64,000 bases of DNA from JBMYYR01 sp965243605. Lineage in GTDB: Bacteria; Bacteroidota; Bacteroidia; Flavobacteriales; CAJXXR01. The stretch is from positions 1 to 64,000 of the forward strand of contig CBDEVQ010000089.1 of NCBI GenBank assembly GCA_965243605.1, given 5' to 3'. This document shows, in pieces, positions 32,301 through 41,585 of the stretch. Positions within the stretch are counted from its first letter, which is position 1, and every line of letters starts with the position of its first letter. The notes under the pieces were generated by a model, which made no database searches, was not told the DNA's origin, and saw only the letters and a list, made by a program, of their open reading frames with translations. The position numbers were made by a program, and so were the translations under genes.

Positions 32301-35300
32301 TTATGGATTCTTACTATTTTTCTTATTCTTTTGATAATTATCTGTTGAAGTTCCGGTACAATTAGGGTCGTAATGCGATTCTAGTTTATCTACTGCCGCT
32401 GCATTCTTATTTGGGTCAGAAATATCTTCCATTGTCTTTAAGCCCCTTGTATTCGTTATATCATATCCTTGACTAGAGCCTTTACCAGTCAGAACTTTAT
32501 TTACAAAACCTCCATTTACATTTAAACCAGCATCTTCGATTTCAACATCTTCTTTACTAAGAGTTCCTTCAGTTTCATTTACATGACCATTTACTCCTGT
32601 CGTATGAATTAAACCATGTACTAGTAAATAAGCTCTAAACATATTTACTCCAAGACCTAAATTACCAGCTTCAACTTTACTCCCTGAGGCATGAATTCCA
32701 ACAACATTAACATTCAACCCTGACAATTCTGGATTAGATGAACTCCCCCATGGTAACCTAGAGCTTAAACCTACCTTTTTCCAATTTTCACCTTGCCATT
32801 CTGCGTCCGTTAGATTTGCCTTTATAGCTTCATTAACACTATAAACCTCTCCAATAACGGAAAAACCATCGTTATCATCTAAATACTTACTAGAAAATGG
32901 TTCGCTATCATTAAATACAACCACTTTAGTTGACAATCCAAGATCTGCCAATATTTTATTGGCATTCTTTGCTATTTCATTTAAATCCGATACAGTTAAT
33001 TTGGCATCAACTTTTTTAGATAACATCAAATAAATCACATTATCATTTCCATCAGGGTCTACAAATAAATTTGGATTATTATATGCAAAATGATATGGTG
33101 ACTGCTCTGGATAACTTGAAGCATGAGCATCTGGGGTAAACCAACGTCCTAGTCTAGGATCATACATTCTAGCTCCAAAATCTATAGAGTTACCAGGTCC
33201 TTTATTAACTTCATCATCGTTTTCCATTCCATTAAATCCATATCGATACCCATCTGGTGATGTGTATTTACGCCCTGGCATTTGCATTCCAAAAGGTAAA
33301 TAATCGGTTGCGGTTACTAAACGTGCTTCGGTATCTGATGTTTTAAAATCTGATACGACAGACAATACATTCCCTAAATGATTTTTTAATTCATAGCGCT
33401 TTAAACCTACGGTTAAACTATTAGAAACATCGTTAATACCATCCAAAGCAATATAATCAATATATTCTATATCCAACTCTGGATAATAAGAAACATCCAA
33501 GTCATCAAAATCCAATTGGTCGTTTTGGAAGGCATCTAACAATACAAAACCAGTTCCTAAATCTGGTAAACCTGTAATATTTACATTTGCTCCTTGCGGA
33601 CTAAACTCAAAGGTTGTTTGAGCCGGAACTTGATAATATCCATTAACAAGTTGAGCTGACTGAGTAAATGCAGTTAGATTACGTACCTCGCGCTGATTTA
33701 TTTTTAATGGCGTTAAAGAACGTAATTTCATTTTAGCAGGCACTACTTTTGTAAAATTAAGATGGATATATTCCTTACTCATCATTTTAATGTCAGACAC
33801 GCCTGTAGTCCCTAAACGATCTACCAAAGCCGATGATAGCCTAAACACTCCTCCATCTAAAATAACATCGTCTACCACAACATTTTGTGCCCAACCAGTA
33901 GAACTAGGGTTCCATGTGGTCGATTTTGTTCGTATTGTTTTGTTGTTATTTTCCTGTACTCCTAATCGGTCGGATCCATACAAAACATGGCTCTTAAGTT
34001 TAACCTCTAACAATTCGTTTCCAGAATTATACGCCCACTCATAATGTGCCATTTGGTTTCCTCTCGCATCTAAAGCATAATATTTATATATCCAATCGGC
34101 CGACGAAGTACCTTCTTTAATTATTTTTAAAATACGGTTACCCATGGCGTTATATACAAATTCTAGATCAGCACACCCTGCACAGCTGCTGTTATAAATA
34201 ATTTTATGAACCTTACCTCCTGGTGTCCATATAATTTGATCTATTTTGTTTCCTGGGTCTTCTATTAAGTTACCAATCGCATCATAATCGTAAGCTAAAC
34301 TATTTGTTTGATCAAATTCATTATTAATACTTGTAGATGCATTCGTTTCGTTAACCCGGTGTAAATAATTATTATTATCATCGGTATCTGTTGGCACAGC
34401 AGGATCGTTATACTCATATCGTAATGCATCATAGGTTACTCCATCTTGAGATCGGTCTAACTCTGTTAAGTTACCCATTTTATCATAAGCATAACGGCTC
34501 TCTGCAAATGATTGACTTATGGTATACTCATCAAAGGCATCAGTTTTAAACCCTTGCATTTGCGTTATACGTTGTAACTGATCATAATGGTAATTATAAT
34601 ATACATGCCTAGGGTCTGTAGATTGGTCCGGAAAATTTATACCTGTATACATTCGGCTTATATTTCCATTAAATAAATTACGACGATCTGCTGATAATAT
34701 TTGATTTGTAAATCCACCAGGATTCGCACTTTCTGTTATATAATCGCCGTTAAAATAGTCTAAACTAAAGGCCATAACATCTTGCCCAAACGCAGAGTTA
34801 CCATTTGTTTGACCATCTCCACCAATATCTTTTATACCTACCTTAGATCCGTTTACTCCTTTTAACCAACCTTGAAGTGTATAGGCATAATCTAACCCTT
34901 GTACACTAGAAGATCCAATTTCTGATCGTTTTAATGGTCCATGAGCATAATAATAATATTTAGCATCTTCTTTCCATAAATGCCCATTATTACTGGTAAA
35001 TGCCTTTTTTAATCGATTGTCTTCATCATAGGTATATTTATGATGGAATTGATCTGACTGACCAGGTTGAAAGTGAACCTCTAATACATTTCCACTTACC
35101 AAATCATATTCATATTCTGTCAACTTAAAATCGTCTCCAAATGCATGATGACTAAACACTTGAAGCATTTTTTTCACATTTCCATGTACATCATAACTAT
35201 AAATAGTATGCGATTTAAACCTTTTTAACGGCACTGTACCTGGTGATGGAACCGAAGACACAAATGATAAATAGTTTGAATAACGTGTATATGACACACG

Positions 35301-38300
35301 CCCACGAAGATTTTGTTGCCCTTGTACTCCTAAATGTTGTTGGTAATAATTTTGGATTTCTTTATCGTAGATTGTTTCTGAAACATCCTGCCTATCCTGA
35401 TCATGTACCCAAGTTTTAAATGGATTGGTTCCTCCTGAATATGTCGTATTACTTGGTACATTTTCAAACAATGTAACTGTTGACGGCTGAGCCTCACCTG
35501 TTTCTACAATACGCCCTAATTGATCATAAATGGTGTAACTAAAATCATTATCTATACGTTGTTGGGCATTTTGAGAGCATATTACACGTCCTAGTTGATC
35601 ATATTTATATTTTGTTTTTCCTCCATCTGGAGTTTCTTTCTCTATAAGGTTATTAAGCACATTATATTTGTAATGCGTCATTAAGCTGTGGCTTGGATAG
35701 GTTGGTTCTGTAACTGTACCTTCTCTAAATGCTTTTACAGCATTTAATTCACCATTTATTTGGCGAAGCGTATCTACACCTTTAGGCGGTACTGTGGCTA
35801 TTAAATTACCAGAAGCATCATAATAATATAATGTGTATTGATATTCTTTAAGGTTAATATTTAGAGTTAGCTTTTCGTTAATATCTAAACATTTGGTTAA
35901 ATAATTATCCTTATACGTTAAATGCTTTTGGTCTTGAGTTTGGAAATATTCGAGTAAATTATTCGTTCTTATTTCCTCGTTTACTTCTTTAATTAAAATA
36001 ATTTGAGGATCGGTTTCATCATATACTGAACATTCATATAAACTTGTTATATCATGAATATTACCACTTCCTCCATAATTATCTACAAAATCTAAATAAG
36101 ACCCTGTAAAAGTCGATAGAGCATTGTAAGACAATCCTGTATAATCATCTAAAACAACATCATACAAATCTTTTGGTTTATATACTCCTTTGTTTACATC
36201 ACATGTTGATTTCCAATTATCTAATTTATTAATTACCATAGTACTAGCTGATGGTGGTAGATTTAAAAGATCGTTAGCAAAATAAAACTCTGATAATTTT
36301 GTATTATTTCCAATTCCTGGCATTACAACATCAGTATTATAAGATTTACATGCACATTCGATATCTTTAATACGTTTAACCGCATTATTATAACCTATCG
36401 CTTCATCGGTAGAACTTCCTTCTAAATTAAAAATATCATTCGGGTTTTCCGTATGAGTAGAGTAGGTAAAATCTACTAATGCGGTTGACAAAGCAGCATC
36501 TGCTTCAGCTTTAGAATAATACAGTGCCCTTTTATTAATACAATAATCATACATTTTATTTTCTAGAATAGAAAATGGCATATCGCTAGGAATAACCGAA
36601 GTAGAGTTACGTTCATCATCCACTAACAGTAAATAGGCTAAATCCGTTCGTCTAGATTTACATATTTTAGCATATTCTACATCCAGATCAACTGCAGCTG
36701 TTTCCATCATTTCTTCTAATAACTCTAATAGCTCTTGATTATCTTCTGCATCTTCCATAGCTTCAAAATAATCAACCACCGGATATCTAAAGGTAAACCC
36801 ATCATTCCGTTTAATCTGCTTTTCTTTTATTTCGTCCTCATAAAATCGACCATATGAATTATCAACATACCCATTGTTAAATGGATCATAGCTCTCATTA
36901 TATGTAAAATAGGACAATGTACCATCTATATTTTGAATAATACGATTCGCAATACCAGGGAAACAATACCCATTATTTCCACCTCCAGATGATGTACGCT
37001 CTATTTCTATTACAGGATATAAACCTGGAAGATAGTTACAACTTTGTGCATTATTATATCTGGCATAAATATCATGAGATATTTTAGGCATATAATATAA
37101 AGGATAACTAAAGTGAGGGTGCGCATAAAAATGAGGATATGCCGAAGATAATTGATCGTCTAAAGGGTTATAATTATTGTATTGGTTTGCAAATACAAAA
37201 TGTGAATTTGGCGTAGATCCTAATTCTTTAAATACAGTATATTGAGCAAAGTTTCTATAATTTAAATATATAGATTTAAAAAACTGAAATTTATTAGTCA
37301 TTGAAATAAGCCCAATTTCTGGATAATGATAAATGGCCATATTTAATGCTTCAATCAGATTTTGAGAACAGCCTCCTCCATCACAATCATCTATCGCATC
37401 TTTAAGCTGAGCTAAAGATGTAAGTGTTGTACTACCAAAGTATGCATCTACTTCACCAATATCTAAATTATATTCTAAGAGCTCATAAATGGACATCATA
37501 TCTGTTGTTCCATCAAATTTTGGAGTAAAATTCATTAAAAATGACCCTACTTTCTCTTTTATCCACTCTTTATTACCCGTTAATGATTTAAAATAAGGAT
37601 CTATCTCATAAGTCTCATCTGGATTATTTGGATCATATGGGATAGCTGGGAGTAAACTTGGCTGTGGGTAATCCTCAACAAGCAATCCTAATGGATTAAA
37701 ATATCCTAATGGTATAGCATCTACAGGCTCTAACACATTACTAAACTTATGCTTATAACGAGCGTTTGGTAAATGGTCAGGCATGTAAATATTCTTATCG
37801 TCTTCAATATCTAAACGTAAACCTAAATTCCCAATGTGCGACGGTTTATAACTTAGAGGACTTTCATGATTAAACCCTTGAAAATGTATCTCGTGTTCAG
37901 TCATTACACTAATTACCTCTTCCATTTGTGGTAAATAGCTTCCTCTACAATTATAAATCATAGCTAGAAATTCTGGATGAAATGGTAAAAATATATGTGC
38001 AAATTCAGGCCTCCAATTATTTCTAAGATCATCCCAAGTATTAAACTCAAAATACCAAGGGTCAGAAGTAGACATATCTGTTTGAATCACAAATTGTATA
38101 TACGGTAATAACCCCGTTTCGCCTATACCTGCATTTTCATGAATTGCATATTTTAGAGAAGGTGCTTCTCGCTCTCCCATAGTACCATTTTCTAGCCAAC
38201 CATTCTTTTGGTAATCTGGATTTATTTTCAGGACATCCTCTACATATATATACTGGTCTGGTGTATTATCAAAATATTGCCCTCCAGGACTAACATCTGC

Positions 38301-40874
38301 TAAAAATTCATCTATAGATTCTAAACATTTTCCATTATCAATTTCATCATTAAATTCTATATTCGAATTCTCACAAGCTGCTTCTATATATGCATTTAGC
38401 TCAGCATTATTCATTGGTTCCAACTCTTCGCCTTCTTCTGAAAAACGCTTATTTTTTATACCATCACCATCAACATCCTGTAACCGTGTTATGTATTTGT
38501 AATACCCATAACATGTTTCATCGTATTGCATTGGTGCTTCAAAAGCAACTTCTGGCTTAAAATTCAATAATGCTCGGTTAATTCTATTTTTAAACTCTAA
38601 TGTATCTTCGTTTATAGATAGTACCTTAATAATTGTATATGTACCTATTTCTCTTAATTCTGCATTAAAATTTTCTAATTTACTATTAATTACATCTGTT
38701 GATTTACTTTCAAAATTGACTTCTTCTGTGGTTGAATTCTCTCCAACATAACACTTTATAGCATATCCGTCAGGGTCTATAACTCCAATAAAAAGATTAT
38801 ATAAACAATCTGTACAACCATCTATTATTTCTGTTTGATTCTGTGAAGGAGAAACTTTAGCTTTGTCTAATATTACCTGGTCTACTGGGTATGTATCAAA
38901 GTCGTTAAGTTTTAAATATCCTGTTTGTGTTTGGAATGCATTTTCTACACCGAATCCAACAGGTGGGGTTCCTATTTCAGAACAATATTTTAGTCCATCG
39001 TTAGCAGTTGAAGGCAAATCAACACCATCAGCGTCTTTAATTTGATAAGAAAACACATGAACTCCTGGAATGGTTGATGTAAAACTTTGGGTATATGTTA
39101 ATCCCAATTCATCAATCTCCTGAACTTCTTTATCACTTTCATCTCCAGATAATAAATCGACTTTTAAAACAACATTATCGGAACTTAAGTTTACAGAATC
39201 CAAATTCCTTGGACTGTTTTGACTTAATGCAGATGCAACAACTTGACCAGCTTGATTTAAATACGTTACAGACATTTGGTAATTGGCATCACGAGTATAG
39301 TTTTTCTTATATTTTGATGCATCACCTGCATTATTTCCAAATAAACGATCAAGCTCTTCTTGAAATGGTGAGGCATAATAAAATCTCGATGTTCGACCAT
39401 TTTGTATGGTTAATGAGTCTCCTAATGACGATACTTCGATAGGACGATCTGTTCCATCATTAGTATATAATGTTTTTGTATAAGCATAACCCTCAGCATA
39501 TGGAATATTTGTTTCTATGGTATTTGATGAGGAATAATAAACACCGGCTCCATTTCCATTAGTTGAAGACAACTTCTCCATTTCACTTAACGTATTTGTA
39601 GACAAATCTTTTGATTTGGTATCAAAATTATCTGGAGTAATTGGTCCGCTAACAAAACGGTTAAATTCACTACGTAAATTCAGGCTATTGTTTGATAAAT
39701 CTGGAACAGGTAAAGGGTTAATTGAAGGTCGTCCTTGATAATCATAAAATGTTTCCCCTACAATGGCCTTATCAATACTTTCAAGCTTAGTTACAATTTG
39801 TCTATTACGCTGTGAACCATCATAATAAGATACTACATCTTTATGTTTCCCATTTTCTATATAAGAAGATGTGCTTTGCCATACCGCAGCATCTTCAAAA
39901 GTTGATTCTATTTTTAGTACATTAGCAACAGACCAATCTCCTTCAATACGTATTCCTTCAGGAGTATAATCTACGGCTCTACATCTTGCCAACAAATACC
40001 CTCTTTTAAATAAATTAGGTATTGTATATTCATCCTCATTTTTTAAATTAACACGGGTCGCATATTTAAAATGATTTTCTTCTATTGAAATACTTGATAA
40101 AGCATTATAAGAACTTGTAGGAATTCCATTTAAATTATCAATGGCTGTTAATCCGGCTAAAGGCCTTTCTATATTTATCCATTCTAAATCAATACCATGA
40201 CCTTCATTCAATTCAATAGGTGGAAGAGTAAATTCAACATTTTCTTTGGTAGAAAGATTACTGAACGAGATAACTAGATCAGGACCAGATATAAAATTTG
40301 GGCTTGTACTATAAGTTTCTGAAGTCTTAAATACTCTTAATATTGCATTTTCAGGAAAAGAACTACATAGAGTTGGTGAAGTAATACTAACATTACTTAA
40401 TGCTATAGTATAGTTTCCTGTAGGAATATGTTCTATACTTATTAAGTCGACATATTTTAAATGATCTAACATTGAACCTACCTCAGGTTCAACCGTTAAT
40501 TCTACAGATTCCATTCCTCCACCTTCAGGATAAACAACAGCTCCTGATGCATTTAAGACCTGATAATTAAAAGATATAACTAAACTTTCGGATAATGAAT
40601 TCAAATCACTAATAACAGGATCTATTTGATCTGAAGTAAATAATGTATTCACATGATCTTCAATACCAAAAGCGATATGAAGTGCATTATTATATTCTGA
40701 TGATTCGAACTCCACATCAAATTCCCCAAAAGGTCCAATATCACAAATACTTGCAATATTAGTTAATAATAGAGGTGAAGACTCTGGAACCACAACTTGA
40801 GCATTTACGTTTAGCCCTAATAAGATATAGCAGGCTAAAGATATCCTCCCTAATATATAAGTTAAATTTCTCAT
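32301..40874 (-). CDS. Giant secreted RHS/YD-repeat protein with metzincin-like C-terminal tip
   Basis: 2857 residues with a signal peptide ending VNAQ. An N-terminal adhesin-like region leads to a DUF6443-type block with YDGSQRNRQIVTKLES and GETFYDYQGRP (about 350-400). A long middle region and YD repeats (NHYKYNVLNNLIEKETPDGGKTKYKYDQLGR) follow. The RHS core ends in DYLPFGMQMPGR, YDPRLGRWFTPD and YHFAYNNPNLFVDPDGND (about 2611). The remaining 246 residues are the variable tip. It holds HGLIHTTGVNGH (about 2753-2764), close to the metzincin zinc motif HExxHxxGxxH but with Gly in place of the catalytic Glu and the third His one residue late. The gene is preceded by a TcB-like gene, so the pair resembles insecticidal-type Tc B and C subunits. 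Confidence 0.88.
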   Translation of the reverse strand: MRNLTYILGRISLACYILLGLNVNAQVVVPESSPLLLTNIASICDIGPFGEFDVEFESSEYNNALHIAFGIEDHVNTLFTSDQIDPVISDLNSLSESLVISFNYQVLNASGAVVYPEGGGMESVELTVEPEVGSMLDHLKYVDLISIEHIPTGNYTIALSNVSITSPTLCSSFPENAILRVFKTSETYSTSPNFISGPDLVISFSNLSTKENVEFTLPPIELNEGHGIDLEWINIERPLAGLTAIDNLNGIPTSSYNALSSISIEENHFKYATRVNLKNEDEYTIPNLFKRGYLLARCRAVDYTPEGIRIEGDWSVANVLKIESTFEDAAVWQSTSSYIENGKHKDVVSYYDGSQRNRQIVTKLESIDKAIVGETFYDYQGRPSINPLPVPDLSNNSLNLRSEFNRFVSGPITPDNFDTKSKDLSTNTLSEMEKLSSTNGNGAGVYYSSSNTIETNIPYAEGYAYTKTLYTNDGTDRPIEVSSLGDSLTIQNGRTSRFYYASPFQEELDRLFGNNAGDASKYKKNYTRDANYQMSVTYLNQAGQVVASALSQNSPRNLDSVNLSSDNVVLKVDLLSGDESDKEVQEIDELGLTYTQSFTSTIPGVHVFSYQIKDADGVDLPSTANDGLKYCSEIGTPPVGFGVENAFQTQTGYLKLNDFDTYPVDQVILDKAKVSPSQNQTEIIDGCTDCLYNLFIGVIDPDGYAIKCYVGENSTTEEVNFESKSTDVINSKLENFNAELREIGTYTIIKVLSINEDTLEFKNRINRALLNFKPEVAFEAPMQYDETCYGYYKYITRLQDVDGDGIKNKRFSEEGEELEPMNNAELNAYIEAACENSNIEFNDEIDNGKCLESIDEFLADVSPGGQYFDNTPDQYIYVEDVLKINPDYQKNGWLENGTMGEREAPSLKYAIHENAGIGETGLLPYIQFVIQTDMSTSDPWYFEFNTWDDLRNNWRPEFAHIFLPFHPEFLAMIYNCRGSYLPQMEEVISVMTEHEIHFQGFNHESPLSYKPSHIGNLGLRLDIEDDKNIYMPDHLPNARYKHKFSNVLEPVDAIPLGYFNPLGLLVEDYPQPSLLPAIPYDPNNPDETYEIDPYFKSLTGNKEWIKEKVGSFLMNFTPKFDGTTDMMSIYELLEYNLDIGEVDAYFGSTTLTSLAQLKDAIDDCDGGGCSQNLIEALNMAIYHYPEIGLISMTNKFQFFKSIYLNYRNFAQYTVFKELGSTPNSHFVFANQYNNYNPLDDQLSSAYPHFYAHPHFSYPLYYMPKISHDIYARYNNAQSCNYLPGLYPVIEIERTSSGGGNNGYCFPGIANRIIQNIDGTLSYFTYNESYDPFNNGYVDNSYGRFYEDEIKEKQIKRNDGFTFRYPVVDYFEAMEDAEDNQELLELLEEMMETAAVDLDVEYAKICKSRRTDLAYLLLVDDERNSTSVIPSDMPFSILENKMYDYCINKRALYYSKAEADAALSTALVDFTYSTHTENPNDIFNLEGSSTDEAIGYNNAVKRIKDIECACKSYNTDVVMPGIGNNTKLSEFYFANDLLNLPPSASTMVINKLDNWKSTCDVNKGVYKPKDLYDVVLDDYTGLSYNALSTFTGSYLDFVDNYGGSGNIHDITSLYECSVYDETDPQIILIKEVNEEIRTNNLLEYFQTQDQKHLTYKDNYLTKCLDINEKLTLNINLKEYQYTLYYYDASGNLIATVPPKGVDTLRQINGELNAVKAFREGTVTEPTYPSHSLMTHYKYNVLNNLIEKETPDGGKTKYKYDQLGRVICSQNAQQRIDNDFSYTIYDQLGRIVETGEAQPSTVTLFENVPSNTTYSGGTNPFKTWVHDQDRQDVSETIYDKEIQNYYQQHLGVQGQQNLRGRVSYTRYSNYLSFVSSVPSPGTVPLKRFKSHTIYSYDVHGNVKKMLQVFSHHAFGDDFKLTEYEYDLVSGNVLEVHFQPGQSDQFHHKYTYDEDNRLKKAFTSNNGHLWKEDAKYYYYAHGPLKRSEIGSSSVQGLDYAYTLQGWLKGVNGSKVGIKDIGGDGQTNGNSAFGQDVMAFSLDYFNGDYITESANPGGFTNQILSADRRNLFNGNISRMYTGINFPDQSTDPRHVYYNYHYDQLQRITQMQGFKTDAFDEYTISQSFAESRYAYDKMGNLTELDRSQDGVTYDALRYEYNDPAVPTDTDDNNNYLHRVNETNASTSINNEFDQTNSLAYDYDAIGNLIEDPGNKIDQIIWTPGGKVHKIIYNSSCAGCADLEFVYNAMGNRILKIIKEGTSSADWIYKYYALDARGNQMAHYEWAYNSGNELLEVKLKSHVLYGSDRLGVQENNNKTIRTKSTTWNPSSTGWAQNVVVDDVILDGGVFRLSSALVDRLGTTGVSDIKMMSKEYIHLNFTKVVPAKMKLRSLTPLKINQREVRNLTAFTQSAQLVNGYYQVPAQTTFEFSPQGANVNITGLPDLGTGFVLLDAFQNDQLDFDDLDVSYYPELDIEYIDYIALDGINDVSNSLTVGLKRYELKNHLGNVLSVVSDFKTSDTEARLVTATDYLPFGMQMPGRKYTSPDGYRYGFNGMENDDEVNKGPGNSIDFGARMYDPRLGRWFTPDAHASSYPEQSPYHFAYNNPNLFVDPDGNDNVIYLMLSKKVDAKLTVSDLNEIAKNANKILADLGLSTKVVVFNDSEPFSSKYLDDNDGFSVIGEVYSVNEAIKANLTDAEWQGENWKKVGLSSRLPWGSSSNPELSGLNVNVVGIHASGSKVEAGNLGLGVNMFRAYLLVHGLIHTTGVNGHVNETEGTLSKEDVEIEDAGLNVNGGFVNKVLTGKGSSQGYDITNTRGLKTMEDISDPNKNAAAVDKLESHYDPNCTGTSTDNYQKNKKNSKNP
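33275..33293. repeat. 19-bp direct repeat, copy 2 (inside intact RHS gene)
   Basis: Second copy of the 19-mer described at 174-192, in the same orientation and at the same codon phase. A further 14-bp match (GGGTATCGATATGG on the minus strand) lies a little downstream in both genes, so the homology is patchy over about 45 bp. Confidence 0.7.
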
Positions 40875-41578
40875 TACTCTTCTATTTTTATTAATTGATA
40901 ACCTTTCATTTTCGACTTTGGAGTCCCTTGAATATCGGTTATATAATATTCTATTTTAAGTTTATTATTATCAGAACTACTTAGATTATTCTTCCATTGT
41001 TTTACAACCAGTTCATAACGGTCATAGTATTCTGACTCATAATCTAAAATCATTTTATTTAAAGCTCCATTCTTTTTATTTATTAAGTAACGGATACGCA
41101 TTGGCTTCGTTTCACTAGAAAAAACGAACTCTAATTCATGACCTTTATCTATGGTTTCCATATTAACATCTGGCAAATTCCCAACTTCAGATGTATCTAG
41201 AACATTTAAAATACTCTTTTGTAATTTTTCTTGTTCATTTTTAGTTAATGCTTTTTTCTTTTTCGTAGCCTCTCCAAAATACATTCGTTTAAGTCCATTC
41301 AGAATGACAACATATTTATTCCTTGTATTTAAGGTTATTCCATTGCTGTTTTTAGAATAATAACTATCACCTGATTTAATAGATTCGATATAAGAGGTTT
41401 CTATTTCTTTTCCTGATTTATACACATGTATTTCAGCTTCAAAAACATATTTTTCTCTTTTAAAAAACATAGAAACTTCTTTAAGCTCTTCCGTTTTAAT
41501 ATCTTCTAATTTTACTTGTGCCCAACTAGAAATTGAACACAGAATACATATCCCTAAAAATATTGTCTTACTGTTCAT
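40874..41578 (-). CDS. Secreted hypothetical protein between the two giant genes
   Basis: 234 residues from MNSKTIFLGICILCSISSWAQ, a clear signal peptide; the longer frame starting at 41689 would run into the upstream gene. The mature part is a beta-rich domain: FEAEIHVYKSGKEIETSYIESIK, NKYVVILNGLKRMYF and LEFVFSSETKPMRIRYLIN. No known family. It ends in an ATG/stop overlap with the RHS gene and starts 7 bp after the stop of the 2192-residue gene, so it is part of the same operon. A periplasmic adaptor for assembly or export of the shell is a reasonable guess. Confidence 0.65.
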   Translation of the reverse strand: MNSKTIFLGICILCSISSWAQVKLEDIKTEELKEVSMFFKREKYVFEAEIHVYKSGKEIETSYIESIKSGDSYYSKNSNGITLNTRNKYVVILNGLKRMYFGEATKKKKALTKNEQEKLQKSILNVLDTSEVGNLPDVNMETIDKGHELEFVFSSETKPMRIRYLINKKNGALNKMILDYESEYYDRYELVVKQWKNNLSSSDNNKLKIEYYITDIQGTPKSKMKGYQLIKIEE

Positions 41579-41585
41579 AATTCTA

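Noticed and set aside
174..33293. Calling the 19-bp repeats the att sites of the element
   Set aside because: They encode a conserved RHS motif and one copy lies within an intact gene well outside the likely element end; homology is the simpler reading.
37800..39500. Asp/Asn-rich stretches in the giant RHS gene that look like Ca-binding repeats
   Set aside because: Single DxDxDG-like runs (VDGDGI) only; not enough for separate domain calls.
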